From Solirubrobacteraceae bacterium (lineage in GTDB: Bacteria; Actinomycetota; Thermoleophilia; Solirubrobacterales; Solirubrobacteraceae): 34,102 bases of DNA. The notes under the pieces are model-generated. The model saw only the letters and a list, made by a program, of their open reading frames with translations. It was not told where the DNA came from and did no database searches. The stretch is taken from contig JAUJPF010000041.1 in the NCBI GenBank assembly GCA_030447275.1, positions 1 through 34,102 of the forward strand. Reading direction: 5' to 3'. Below, piece by piece: positions 1-8,436 of the stretch (position 1 is its first letter; the number at the start of each line of letters is the position of its first letter). The position numbers and the translations under genes are program-made.

Positions 1-1
1 C

Positions 2-115
2 GAGCTCGTAAATGGTGCTGGTTGTGCCGTGGTGTGCTCTACCGATCCCCGGCGCAAGCCCGTGGCGGTCGCCCTGGCTAACCTCCCCGTGGCCGGCCCC
101 ATGGGGGGGCGCTAG
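2..115 (+). CDS. Possible C-terminal fragment of an unidentified protein, cut by the window edge
   Basis: An open frame enters from the left edge and stops at TAG 113-115. Its last part reads ...VAVALANLPVAGPMGGR. The hydrophobic/polar mix looks like real coding sequence, but only 37 codons are visible and I recognise no family. It lies on the same strand as the dut remnant that follows. It could equally be non-coding DNA or part of the decayed dut region. Confidence 0.25.
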   Translation, partial: ELVNGAGCAVVCSTDPRRKPVAVALANLPVAGPMGGR

Positions 116-129
116 CGAGCGCCCCGCTC

Positions 130-435
130 CGCGTCGGGCTGCCCCGTCCAACCCCTCGTCGCCCGCGCACAGCCGCGGGGCCGACGCGGGCTACGACCTG
201 AGGGCGGTGGAGCCGTTCGCGCAACGGACCCGGACTGATCGACCCCGACGTACCGCGGCGAGGTCAAGGCGATCCTCGTCAACCACGGCGCCGAGCGGTT
301 CGAGGCGAGCGCCGGCGACCGCATCGCGCAGGTCCTGCTCGTCCCCTCCTCTCCCCCGCGGTCGAGACCGTCGACGAGCTGCCGCCGTCGGAGGAGGGTC
401 GCGGGACGGGCGGGTTCGGGTCGTCGGGACGCTAG
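130..435 (+). pseudogene. dut: dUTP pyrophosphatase remnant with internal deletion and frameshifts
   Basis: Trimeric dUTPase hydrolyses dUTP to dUMP and keeps uracil out of DNA. Its signature motifs are here in order but in different frames. Motif 1 (DAGYDL) is at 183-200. Motif 3 (GLIDPD, then YRGEVKAIL after an extra G at 250) is at 232-277. Motif 4 (GDRIAQVLL) is at 314-340, and motif 5 (GRGTGGFGSSGR) is at 397-432, ending in TAG 433-435 after another frame change near 345-361. Motif 2 (the PRSG loop) is missing: about 11 residues separate motifs 1 and 3 where roughly 55 are usual, so some 40-45 codons are lost. Homology further upstream is too decayed to place a start. Missing DNA plus at least three frame changes makes a functional enzyme very unlikely. 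The stop interlocks with that of hflX through a shared CTAG. Confidence 0.8.
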
Positions 436-1739
436 CCCGGCGCGCCGTTGCGACTGCCGTTCGCCGTCGCGTAGCGCGCGAAGCGCGCGGCGACGCCCGC
501 GGGGACGCTGGCGCGCACGAGGACGCCGTCCGGCGTGTCCTCGCGCTCGAGCTCGCCCGCGAGGTCGTGCAGCTCCGCGAGGCGGCCGCCGTCGCTGTAG
601 GGCAGCAGCAGCTCCATCGGGCGCAGCGTGCGCGCGAACTCGTCCTCGATGCGGTCGCGCAGGACGTCGAGCCCTTCCCCGGTCGCCGCGCTGACGAGCA
701 CGCCCTCGGGGTGGCGCACGCCCAGCTCGCGGCGGCGGTCGTCGGTGAGGAGGTCGGCCTTGTTGAGCACGAGGACGCGCGGACCCTCGACGGCGCCGAT
801 CTCCTCGAGGACGTCCTCGACGGCCCGGACCATCTCGAGCATCTCGTCCTCCTCCTGCGAGGCGTCGACGACGTGGAGGAGCAGGTCGGCGAGCTTCGTC
901 TCCTCGAGCGTCGCGCCGAACGCCTCGACGAGCTGGTGCGGCAGCTTGCGGATGAAGCCGACGGTGTCGGTGAAGAGGTACTGGCGCCCGGAGAGCCGGG
1001 CCGCGCGCGTCGTCGGGTCGAGCGTGTGGAAGAGGCGGTTGCGCACGCCGACCTCGGCGCCCGTCAGCGCGTTGAGCAGCGTCGACTTGCCCGCGTTCGT
1101 GTAGCCGGCGAGGGCGACGTTCGGCAGGTGGCCGCGCTCGCGCTCGGCCCGCATCGTCTCGCGCGACGCGCGCACCTCGACGAGCTGACGCCGCAACGAC
1201 GAGATCCGGTCGCGCGCGAGGCGGCGGTCGATCTCGATCTGGCGCTCGCCGGGACCTCGGGTCGCGGCGCCGCCGCCCGCGGCGCCGATGCCGCCGGCCA
1301 GCGAGTCGAGGTGGGTCCACAGCCCGCGCAGCCGCGCGAGGTTGTACTGGAGCTGGGCCAGCTCGACCTGGAGCTTGCCCTCCGACGTCGCCGCGTGGTC
1401 GGCGAAGATGTCGAGGATGATCGCCGTCCGGTCGACGACCGGTACGTCGAGCTCCTTCTCGAGCGTGCGCTCCTGGCGCGGGCTCAGCTCGTCGTCGGCG
1501 GCCACGACGTTCGCGCCCGTCGCCTCGAGCTGCGCCTTCAGCTCCTCGACCTTGCCCGGGCCGAGGTAGCTGTTTGGGTGCGCCTTGTCGCGATGCTGGA
1601 CCATCTGCCCGACGACGTCGACGCCGCCGGTGCGCAGGAGCTCGCGCAGCTCGCCGAGATCGTCGCCCTCGTCGAGGACGGCGATCAGGAACGCCCGCTG
1701 GCGCTCGCGCGCGACCTGCTGCTCGTTCGTCTGGGACAT
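432..1739 (-). CDS. hflX: Ribosome-associated GTPase HflX
   Basis: HflX is a GTPase that binds the 50S subunit and splits stalled ribosomes during stress. From the ATG at 1739 the protein is 435 aa. The N-terminal HflX domain holds NSYLGPGKVEEL at about 56-67. A linker follows, with LAQLQYNLARLRGLW and RGPGERQIEIDRR, the usual family signature. The G domain has P-loop GYTNAGKS (212-219), DTVGFI (G3) and NKAD (G4). An in-frame ATG at 1751 would add MDEA. I prefer 1739 because a TACCAT box (minus strand, 1755-1750) sits right for a near-leaderless transcript. The gene is divergent from dapE and convergent with the dut remnant. In many bacteria hflX lies near miaA and miaB, as it does here. Confidence 0.95.
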   Translation of the reverse strand: MSQTNEQQVARERQRAFLIAVLDEGDDLGELRELLRTGGVDVVGQMVQHRDKAHPNSYLGPGKVEELKAQLEATGANVVAADDELSPRQERTLEKELDVPVVDRTAIILDIFADHAATSEGKLQVELAQLQYNLARLRGLWTHLDSLAGGIGAAGGGAATRGPGERQIEIDRRLARDRISSLRRQLVEVRASRETMRAERERGHLPNVALAGYTNAGKSTLLNALTGAEVGVRNRLFHTLDPTTRAARLSGRQYLFTDTVGFIRKLPHQLVEAFGATLEETKLADLLLHVVDASQEEDEMLEMVRAVEDVLEEIGAVEGPRVLVLNKADLLTDDRRRELGVRHPEGVLVSAATGEGLDVLRDRIEDEFARTLRPMELLLPYSDGGRLAELHDLAGELEREDTPDGVLVRASVPAGVAARFARYATANGSRNGAPG

Positions 1740-1784
1740 CGCCTCGTCCATGGTATGGCGCGCGAGCGCATAGCCTCCCCGGCC

Positions 1785-2789
1785 ATGCTCGCGCAGCGAC
1801 TGGCCGACCGCACGCTGGAGCTCGTCGACGTCCCCAGCGTGTCGCGCGAGGAGGCGCGGCTGGCCGCTCACGTCCGCGAGGTCCTGGGCGCTGATGACTC
1901 CGGAGATCACTGCGTCGTCGTCAATCCCGAGGCGCCGATCGTGCTGGCCGGCCACTTCGACACCGTCCCGCCTCAGGACAACCTCCCCGGCCGGCGCGAC
2001 GACGAAGCGGTCCACGGGCTCGGCGCGGCCGACATGAAGGGCGCTCTCGCGGTGATGATCGAGCTGGCGCTCGCCGGCGCGCCGTTCGGGTTCGTGCTCT
2101 TCCCGCGCGAGGAGCTGCCGCACTCCGAGAGCGCGCTGACGCCGCTGCTCGAGCGCGAGCCGGCGCTGCGCGACACGGAGCTCGCGATCGTCATGGAGCC
2201 GACGGCGAACGCGCTGCACGTCGCGTGCGTCGGCAACATCAACGCGCGGATCGTCGCGCGCGGGCGCAGCGGCCACAGCGCGCGGCCGTGGACCGCCGAC
2301 AACGCGATCCATCGCCTCGCCGCCCAGATCGGCGCCGTCGCCGAGCAGCCGTACGAGGAGCGCGAGCTCGACGGGCTGACGTTCCGCGAGGCGATGTCGG
2401 TGGTGCTGGTCGAGGGCGGGATCGCGCAGAACGTGATCCCCGATCGGGCGGAGGCGATCGTGAACTACCGCTACGCGCCGGGGCGCTCGCCGGAGGAGGC
2501 CGAGCGTCGGCTCCACGACGTCGTCGGCGAGGGGCTCGAGGTGCTCTCGAACGCGCCGTCGGGTCTGGTGCCGTCGGAGGGGAACGCGGTCGTCCAGCGG
2601 CTGCGCGGAATGGGACTCGCGTGGGAGCCCAAGCAGGCGTGGACGCCGGTCGCCGAGTTCGCGCAGGCCGGCGTCGACGCGATCAACTTCGGGCCGGGCG
2701 AGCCCCGCTACGCCCACACGCGCGAGGAGCTCGTCCGCGTGGACGCGCTGGTCGCGGCGTACGAGACGCTCGAGCGGCTGTGCGGCTGA
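1785..2789 (+). CDS. dapE: Succinyl-diaminopimelate desuccinylase
   Basis: This M20-family zinc amidohydrolase removes succinate from N-succinyl-L,L-diaminopimelate, the penultimate step to meso-DAP. The 334-aa protein has the M20 metal ligands in order: GHFDTVP (His57, Asp59), AADMKG (Asp83), the EE pair in FPREELP (109-110), MEPT (Glu138) and a late His in YAHTREE. A dimerisation insert of about 110 aa, starting near GNINARIV, sits in the middle. Start MLAQRLADRTLELV matches the family's usual N-terminus; an ATG at 1755 is possible. No Shine-Dalgarno precedes it, and TAGCCT at 1771-1776 would give a leaderless mRNA. dapC follows after 17 bp. The assignment to succinyl-DAP rather than another acyl amino acid rests on the adjacent dapC and dapD. 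Confidence 0.9.
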   Translation: MLAQRLADRTLELVDVPSVSREEARLAAHVREVLGADDSGDHCVVVNPEAPIVLAGHFDTVPPQDNLPGRRDDEAVHGLGAADMKGALAVMIELALAGAPFGFVLFPREELPHSESALTPLLEREPALRDTELAIVMEPTANALHVACVGNINARIVARGRSGHSARPWTADNAIHRLAAQIGAVAEQPYEERELDGLTFREAMSVVLVEGGIAQNVIPDRAEAIVNYRYAPGRSPEEAERRLHDVVGEGLEVLSNAPSGLVPSEGNAVVQRLRGMGLAWEPKQAWTPVAEFAQAGVDAINFGPGEPRYAHTREELVRVDALVAAYETLERLCG

Positions 2790-2806
2790 GCCCCGTCCTC
2801 ACCGGC

Positions 2807-3910
2807 ATGCAGACGTACCCGTTCGTCCGGCTGGCCGAGACGAAGCGCCGCCTGGCCGAGCGGGGCGTCGCAGTCGTCGACTTCGGCCTCGGCGAGCCGC
2901 GCGAGGAGACGCCGGCCTTCATCCGCGCGGCCGTCGCGAGGGAGATCGAGGCCGAGCCGGTCAGCCGGTACCCACTCGCCGAGGGCCTGCCCGAGCTGCG
3001 CGAGGCGATCGCCGCGTGGGTGGCGCGGCGGTTCGGCGTCGGGCTGGATCCCGCGACCGACATCGTCCCCACGCTCGGCAGCAAGGAGGCGATCTTCTCG
3101 CTGGCGCAGGTGGTCGACGGCGCCGTCGGGGTGCCGACGCCCGGCTACCCGGTGCCGTCGCGCGGCGCGGCGTTCGCCGGGCGTGAGGTGGTCGAGATCC
3201 CGCTGACCGCCGAGCACGGCTGGCTTGCAGACCTCGACGCGGTCCCGTGGGGGCGTCTCGGCCTCTTGTGGCTCAACACGCCGGGCAACCCGACGGCGGT
3301 CGCGGCGCCGGCGGACTTTCTGCGCGAGGCGGCGGAGCGCTGCCGGCGCCACGGCGTCGTGCTCGCGTCGGACGAGGCCTATAGCGAGGTGTTCTTCGGC
3401 GCCGAGCCTCCGGCGTCGGCGCTCGAGGGGGGCATCGAGGGCGTCATCGCGTTCAACACGCTCTCCAAGCGCTCGTCGATGCCGGGCTACCGCAGCGGCT
3501 TCGCCGCCGGGGACCCTGAGCTGATCGCCGCGCTCAAGCGCTACCGGCCCAACGTGGGGACCGCGCCGCAGACCTTCATCCAGCGCGCGTCGGTCGATGC
3601 GTGGGGCGACGAGGAGCACGTCGTCGCGACGCGGGCCCGGTACGCGGCCAAGCGGGCCGTCGTGCTGCCCGCGCTCGAGGCGGCCGGTCTGGAGCACGCG
3701 GGCGGCGACGCCTCGTTCTTCTTGTGGATGCGCGCGCCGGACGGCTTCGCGGAGGAGGCGCTCGAGCGGGGGATCGTCGTCACGCCGGGCGAGTACCTCG
3801 GGCGCGGCGGCGAGGGGCACGTGCGCGTGGCGCTCGTCCCGACGCTCGCGGAGTGCGAGCGGGCGGCGGCGCTGCTGGGCGCTACTGGTCCGCGTGCAGG
3901 ATCTCGTTGA
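2807..3910 (+). CDS. dapC: Succinyldiaminopimelate aminotransferase
   Basis: A PLP-dependent class I/II aminotransferase, 367 aa, that would convert N-succinyl-2-amino-6-ketopimelate to N-succinyl-L,L-DAP using glutamate. Fold-type I landmarks are visible: TPGNPT (about 158-163), ASDEAY with the PLP-pyridine Asp189, and [16 protein letters not shown] with the Schiff-base Lys221 and the phosphate-binding region. The final catalytic arginine probably lies in GHVRVAL. The gene starts 17 bp after dapE on the same strand and its 3' end overlaps the convergent dapD by 29 bp, so all three succinylase-branch genes sit together. Specificity within this broad family is inferred from that context. Confidence 0.9.
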   Translation: MQTYPFVRLAETKRRLAERGVAVVDFGLGEPREETPAFIRAAVAREIEAEPVSRYPLAEGLPELREAIAAWVARRFGVGLDPATDIVPTLGSKEAIFSLAQVVDGAVGVPTPGYPVPSRGAAFAGREVVEIPLTAEHGWLADLDAVPWGRLGLLWLNTPGNPTAVAAPADFLREAAERCRRHGVVLASDEAYSEVFFGAEPPASALEGGIEGVIAFNTLSKRSSMPGYRSGFAAGDPELIAALKRYRPNVGTAPQTFIQRASVDAWGDEEHVVATRARYAAKRAVVLPALEAAGLEHAGGDASFFLWMRAPDGFAEEALERGIVVTPGEYLGRGGEGHVRVALVPTLAECERAAALLGATGPRAGSR

Positions 3911-4805
3911 GGCCGCCCCACGCGCCGCTGCGCTGCAGGGCCTCGACGGCGCCGGTCACGCTGTTGCGCCGGAAGAGGAGGTTCGACGCCCCGCTCAGCT
4001 CGCCCGCCTTGACGACCTCGCCGTCCGGCAGCGTCACGCGGGTTCCTGACGTCAGGTAGAGGCCGGCCTCGACGATGCACTCGTCGCCGAGCGAGATGCC
4101 GATCCCCGCGTTCGCGCCGAGCAGGCAGCGCTCGCCGATCGAGATGACCTGGGTCCCGCCGCCGCTCAGCGTGCCCATGATCGACGCGCCGCCGCCGATG
4201 TCCGACCCGTCGCCGACGACGACGCCCGCGCTGATCCGCCCCTCGACCATCGACGCGCCGAGCGTGCCCGCGTTGTAGTTGACGAAGCCCTCGTGCATGA
4301 CCGTGGTCCCGTCGGCCAGGTGCGCGCCGAGGCGGACGCGGTCGGCGTCGGCGATGCGCACGCCGGTCGGGACGACGTAGTCGGTCATCCGCGGGAACTT
4401 GTCGACGCCGTACACCTCGAGGTGCACCCCGTCGACGCGGCAGCGCAGCCGCACGCGCTCGAGCTGGCCGAGGTCGAGCGGGCCGAGGCTCGTCCACGCG
4501 ACGTTGGCGAGGACGCCGAAGATGCCGTCGAGGTTCACCGCGTGCGGCCTCAGGAGGCGGTGCGAGAGCAGGTGCAGGCGCAGGTAGGCGTCGACCGGCC
4601 CGGTCGGCGGGGCGCCGAGGTCGTCGATCACCGTCGTGACCGGCGCGATCCGCACGCCGCGCAGCTCGTCGACGCGCTCCTCCTCCGGCAGGCCCTCGAC
4701 GGGCGCCGGGTCGGGGTAGAGGACCGGCGCGGGGTACCAGGCGTCGAGCGTCCGGCCCGAGACGAGGTCCATCGTCGAGAGCCCGTGGGCGGCTGCCGCT
4801 GTCAT
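3882..4805 (-). CDS. dapD: Tetrahydrodipicolinate N-succinyltransferase (actinobacterial type)
   Basis: DapD transfers succinate from succinyl-CoA to tetrahydrodipicolinate, committing it to the succinylase branch of lysine/DAP synthesis. The 307-aa product has the left-handed beta-helix with imperfect hexapeptide repeats in its C-terminal half. These include [17 protein letters not shown], then [23 protein letters not shown], a glycine-rich stretch typical of the actinobacterial DapD subgroup. The N-terminal half (about 1-140) is the alpha/beta domain of that subgroup. The start ATG at 4805 is only 28 bp from the divergent secreted PHP protein at 4834, so the promoters must overlap or one transcript is leaderless. 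The tail overlaps dapC on the opposite strand. Confidence 0.95.
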   Translation of the reverse strand: MTAAAAHGLSTMDLVSGRTLDAWYPAPVLYPDPAPVEGLPEEERVDELRGVRIAPVTTVIDDLGAPPTGPVDAYLRLHLLSHRLLRPHAVNLDGIFGVLANVAWTSLGPLDLGQLERVRLRCRVDGVHLEVYGVDKFPRMTDYVVPTGVRIADADRVRLGAHLADGTTVMHEGFVNYNAGTLGASMVEGRISAGVVVGDGSDIGGGASIMGTLSGGGTQVISIGERCLLGANAGIGISLGDECIVEAGLYLTSGTRVTLPDGEVVKAGELSGASNLLFRRNSVTGAVEALQRSGAWGGLNEILHADQ

Positions 4806-4833
4806 CGCGCGGCCACGCTACCGTCAGTAGCCC

Positions 4834-6876
4834 TTGCCGCGCGCCCTGCTGCTTACCGTCGCCGTGCTCGCCGTGCTCCCCGCGGGCGCGCTCGCCCACG
4901 GGCGGGCCGCGATTCCGCCCACCGCGGTGATGAGCCAGGCCGGCCCGCTGATGAGCTGCCCGGGGGAGCCGCTGCGCGCCGACCGCGCGATCACCGGCTC
5001 GTTCACGGAGGAGCAGGCGGGGACGTACGTCCTCGTGCCGTTCGACGTCCCCGCCGGGACGACGAGCGTCCGCGTCAAGTACTGCTACGACCAGCCGGAG
5101 ACGCCGCTGTCGTCGCAGGCGCGCCACACGCTCGACCTCGGGCTCTACGAGGCCCGGTCGGCACCCGGCGCGATGTGGGGCGAGCGCGAGTTCCGAGGCT
5201 GGGGCGGGTCGTCGCACCCCGACGTCACGGTTTCGCCCGAGGGCTTCGGCGCCGAGGAGGACTACCGCGCGGACCCCCGCAAGCAGGCGCCGGGCAAGAC
5301 GACACGCGCGTACCTCCCGGGCCCGATCCCGGCCGGCGAGTGGGCGGCCGAGCTCGGCGTCGCGAACGTCGTCGGGCAATCGCAGGGCGACCTCGACGGA
5401 CGGGTGGCGTGGCGCGTGGAGGTCGAGCTGTCGACGGATCCGGCGCACGCCGACGAGCCCTACGCGCCCGTGCGGTACGACACGGCCCCCGCGTCGAGCG
5501 AGGGCGGCTGGTTCGCCGGCGACATGCACGTCCACGCCGAGCACTCGGCGCTCGGCGACGCGACGATGCGGGAGACGTTCGACTACGCGTTCGGGGAGGC
5601 GAAGCTCGACTTCCTGACGCTGTCGGACTACGTGGCCGGCTCCGGGTGGGGCGAGATCGGGCGCCTCCAGGCCTCGTACCCCGGCAAGCTCGTCACCCGA
5701 TCGTCGGAGGTCATCACCTATCGAGGGCACCTGAACAACCACGCCAGCGCTCGCTTCGTCGACTACCGGACCGGGCCCGTGCTCGAGCGCGCTGCCGACG
5801 GCTCGCTGCTGGAGCGCCGCGGCAAGGTCCCGCCGCGCGAGCTGTTCGGGCTCGTGCGCGACAGCGGCGGCTTCACGCAGGTCAACCACCCGACGATCTT
5901 CCCCTCCGAGGTCCCGCTCTTCCGCGGCCTGTGCCGCGGCTGCCCGTGGGACTACTCGGACGAGGAGACGGACTGGTCGTTGGTCGACGCGTACGAGGTC
6001 CACACCGGGCCGCCGGGCAACGACGCCGGCCCGAACCCGTTCACGCTGACGGCGATCGACGAGTACGACCGGCTGCGACGCGACGGGCACTGGGTCGCCG
6101 CCGTGGCGGTCAGCGACTCGCACAACGCCGGGCGGACGCCGAACTCGGTGACGCAGTCTCCGATCGGCACGGGAGCGACCGTCGTGCAGGCGCCCGAGCT
6201 GTCGGAGGAGGGCCTCCGGTACGGCGTGCAGCGCGGTCACACGTACGCGAAGGTCTTCGGGCCGTCGTCGCCGGACCTGCGCCTCGAGGCGAGCGCGCCC
6301 GGGGGCGCGACCGCGATCATGGGCGACGGGCTCGCGGGCGACCGGGCCACGCTGGCCGCGCGCGTGCTCGGCGGGTCCTCGCGGCACACGCTGCTCGTGC
6401 TGCGCGACGGCCGCCAGATCGCGAGCGTGCCGGTGACCGGCGCCGACTTCCGCCACGAGATGGCGATCAGCGGGCGCGGCGACTACCGCCTCCAGGTCAT
6501 GCGCGGGAGCGCGATCGAGTCGCTGACGACGCCGATCCGCCTCGGCGCCGAGCACCCGCCGGTCCGCGACCCCTACGGCCGGCCGGTGCGCCCGACGCTC
6601 CAGCCTGGCCCGACGCGGCGCCTCGCCGTGCGCGCCCGGCCGCGCCGCGTCCGCGCGGGACGCCGATCCGCGGTCCGGTTCGTCGTGACCGCCGGCGGCG
6701 TTCGCGTGCGCGGCGCGAAGGTCTGGCTCGCGGGCGCGTCCGACCGCACGGGCCGCCGAGGCCGCGCGACCGTCCGCAAGCGGTTCCTGAAGCCCGGCCG
6801 GCGCCGCGCGCTCGTGACGAAGCCCGGCTTGCGGAGCGCGCGCGTGACGATCCGGGTCATGCGCCGGCGCGGCTGA
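4834..6876 (+). CDS. Secreted PHP-domain metallohydrolase (CehA/McbA-like) with Arg-rich C-terminal Ig-like module
   Basis: An exported protein of 680 aa. Residues 1-21 form a signal peptide (PRALLLTVAVLAVLPAGALA). An N-terminal beta-rich domain runs to about 220. A PHP phosphoesterase-type domain follows with metal-binding motifs GDMHVHAEHS (His232, His234), LSDYV (Asp265), SSEVITYRGH (Glu292), QVNHP (His352) and VSDSHN (Asp428, His430). This set resembles the CehA/McbA family of metal-dependent hydrolases; the substrate cannot be told. The last 120 residues are an arginine-rich beta domain ending in RVMRRRG. The start is TTG at 4834; an in-frame TAG at 4828-4830 excludes anything further upstream. 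It is not related to its dap neighbours. Confidence 0.8.
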   Translation: MPRALLLTVAVLAVLPAGALAHGRAAIPPTAVMSQAGPLMSCPGEPLRADRAITGSFTEEQAGTYVLVPFDVPAGTTSVRVKYCYDQPETPLSSQARHTLDLGLYEARSAPGAMWGEREFRGWGGSSHPDVTVSPEGFGAEEDYRADPRKQAPGKTTRAYLPGPIPAGEWAAELGVANVVGQSQGDLDGRVAWRVEVELSTDPAHADEPYAPVRYDTAPASSEGGWFAGDMHVHAEHSALGDATMRETFDYAFGEAKLDFLTLSDYVAGSGWGEIGRLQASYPGKLVTRSSEVITYRGHLNNHASARFVDYRTGPVLERAADGSLLERRGKVPPRELFGLVRDSGGFTQVNHPTIFPSEVPLFRGLCRGCPWDYSDEETDWSLVDAYEVHTGPPGNDAGPNPFTLTAIDEYDRLRRDGHWVAAVAVSDSHNAGRTPNSVTQSPIGTGATVVQAPELSEEGLRYGVQRGHTYAKVFGPSSPDLRLEASAPGGATAIMGDGLAGDRATLAARVLGGSSRHTLLVLRDGRQIASVPVTGADFRHEMAISGRGDYRLQVMRGSAIESLTTPIRLGAEHPPVRDPYGRPVRPTLQPGPTRRLAVRARPRRVRAGRRSAVRFVVTAGGVRVRGAKVWLAGASDRTGRRGRATVRKRFLKPGRRRALVTKPGLRSARVTIRVMRRRG

Positions 6877-6961
6877 AGCGCGCCGTTGCGCAACCTCCGC
6901 TGACCGTCCGCACCGCGCCCCTTCGTTGCGGGTTTTCACGGCCGCGGCCGATCCACGGGTC

Positions 6962-7657
6962 GTGTCCGAGTCGCTGCGCTACTTCCTGATCGGGGCCGCC
7001 GTCGTGTTCGGCGTGATCGGCCTCAAAGCGAGCTCGGCGCCCTCGGCGCCCGCTCCGTCCGCGGCTGCGACGCAGCTCGAGCCATTCCCCGCGACCGCCG
7101 TCGCCTCCGCCCCGGCGCTGCCGCAGTTCGCGGGCAGCTCGTCGTCGCGCGTCCAGCAGCAGGTCGCGTCGGTCGACGCGATGTGGGAGCCGCTGTTCAC
7201 CGCCGCCGGGGACCGCTACGAGAAGCCGAACCTCGTCCCGGCCGGCCAGGACGGCTGCGACGCGCCGCCCGCCGCGGGCCTCTGGGCCGGCCTCTACTGC
7301 CCCCGGACGCGCAACATCGTCATCGACCTCGACAGCCACGCGCAGCGCTTCGCGCGCACCGGCGGCTTCGTCGCCGACGTCGTCCTCGGCTACATCGTCG
7401 CCCACGAGGTCGGCCACCACGTCCAGATGCTGCGCGGCGCGCCGATGACGAGCGACGGCCCGCGGCACGAGCTGCACGCCGACTGCCTCGCCGGCGTCTG
7501 GGGCACGGCCGCCGGCCTGCCGCTGCCCCCCATGTGGAAGTACGCGTCGGACGCCGCGCACGGCACCTCCGGGCAGCGCATGCGCTGGCTCTCGCGCGGC
7601 CACCTGCACGGACGCCCGGCCGACTGCGACGCGATCTTCGCGGGCGAGCCGCTCTAG
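6962..7657 (+). CDS. Putative neutral zinc metallopeptidase (YpfJ family)
   Basis: A membrane-anchored zinc peptidase-like protein of 231 aa from the GTG at 6962; a TTG at 6926 would add 12 residues. A single N-terminal hydrophobic segment (about 6-22) is followed by an Ala/Pro/Ser-rich linker. The catalytic domain carries AHEVGHH with HExxH at 148-152 and the downstream ELHADCLAGVW motif, whose Glu170 is the likely third zinc ligand. The family usually ends soon after this point and the length fits. Its physiological substrate is unknown. It follows the secreted PHP protein on the same strand after 85 bp, which include a perfect GTTGCGCAAC palindrome at 6885-6894. Its TAG stop shares CTAG with the stop of dapF. 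Confidence 0.8.
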   Translation: MSESLRYFLIGAAVVFGVIGLKASSAPSAPAPSAAATQLEPFPATAVASAPALPQFAGSSSSRVQQQVASVDAMWEPLFTAAGDRYEKPNLVPAGQDGCDAPPAAGLWAGLYCPRTRNIVIDLDSHAQRFARTGGFVADVVLGYIVAHEVGHHVQMLRGAPMTSDGPRHELHADCLAGVWGTAAGLPLPPMWKYASDAAHGTSGQRMRWLSRGHLHGRPADCDAIFAGEPL

Positions 7658-8436
7658 CCGCTCGCCGGCCGCGGCTCGAGCTCGCCGCGGAACACGGGCA
7701 CGGCCCAACCGGTCAGATCGACGTGGAGGTCCTCCCCCACGTCGACCTCGAGCTCGCCGCCGTCGAGCTCCACCGTCACCGGCGAGTCCCCACCGCGCAG
7801 GACGTGCGCGATCGCCGCGCCCGACGCGCCGGTCCCGCTCGACATGGTCTCGCCGACGCCGCGCTCGAAGATCCGCGCGCGGATCGCGCCCGGCCCGGCC
7901 TCCGTCCACCACGACACGTTGGTGCGCCCCGGCGCGAACAGCTCGTGGTGCTCGATCGCGGGGCCGATGGTCGGAAGGTCGAGGCGCTCCAGCGCGTCGA
8001 CGCCGGCGACGCGGATCGCGCACTGCGGGTTCCCGACGAACACCTGCTGGAAGCGGAAGCCCTGCACCTCGCCGTCGATGCCGAGCCGCGCGCGCCCCAT
8101 GTCGACGCGGCACGTCCGCTCGTCGAGGATCGTCGGGCGGATCTCGCCGGCGACGGTCTGGATCGAGAACTGCACGGCGTCGGTCCAGCCGCGCCGGTGC
8201 AGGTACATGATCGCCTCGCGCGCGCCGTTGCCCGACAGCTCCGCCTCGCTGCCGTCGGGGTTGAAGATCCGCAGCCGCGCGACGTACCCGGCCTCGTCGG
8301 GCGGGAGCAGGACGAGCACGCCGTCGGCGCCGACGCCGGTGTGCCGGTCGCACAGCGCCCGCACGGTGTCGGCGTCGATGAGCTCCTCGACGATCACGTA
8401 GTCGTTGCCGAGCGCCTGCCACTTCTCAAACCGCAT
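7654..8436 (-). CDS. dapF: Diaminopimelate epimerase with Ser in both catalytic Cys positions
   Basis: DapF interconverts L,L- and meso-diaminopimelate, the last step before the meso-DAP used in peptidoglycan and lysine. The protein is 260 aa, normal length, with the family landmarks ALGNDY (8-13), RHTGVGADG (31-39), RIFNPDGSEAE (57-67), GNPQCA and ERGVGET. The two-base mechanism normally uses Cys in CGNG and CGTG (Cys73 and Cys217 in E. coli). Here these read SGNG (Ser68, codon TCG) and SGTG (Ser200, codon AGC). Everything else is conserved, so this is probably a lineage variant rather than a dead gene. The start ATG overlaps the end of miaA by 11 bp, implying translational coupling. Confidence 0.92.
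   Translation of the reverse strand: MRFEKWQALGNDYVIVEELIDADTVRALCDRHTGVGADGVLVLLPPDEAGYVARLRIFNPDGSEAELSGNGAREAIMYLHRRGWTDAVQFSIQTVAGEIRPTILDERTCRVDMGRARLGIDGEVQGFRFQQVFVGNPQCAIRVAGVDALERLDLPTIGPAIEHHELFAPGRTNVSWWTEAGPGAIRARIFERGVGETMSSGTGASGAAIAHVLRGGDSPVTVELDGGELEVDVGEDLHVDLTGWAVPVFRGELEPRPASG

Noticed and set aside
12..1784. Upstream extension of the dapE frame over the whole hflX region
   Set aside because: It is antisense to hflX and low in complexity. The M20 domain begins at 1785.
6885..6894. GTTGCGCAAC palindrome before the zinc peptidase as an operator
   Set aside because: It is a single short copy with no regulator gene nearby, and 10-bp palindromes occur by chance.
3541..6939. 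Very long minus-strand open frame (over 1100 codons) opposite dapC and the PHP gene
   Set aside because: Its product is Arg/Pro/Ala-rich without domains, and it lies antisense to genes with clear motifs. Long antisense frames are expected at this G+C; only the dapD part of this strand, in another frame, is real.
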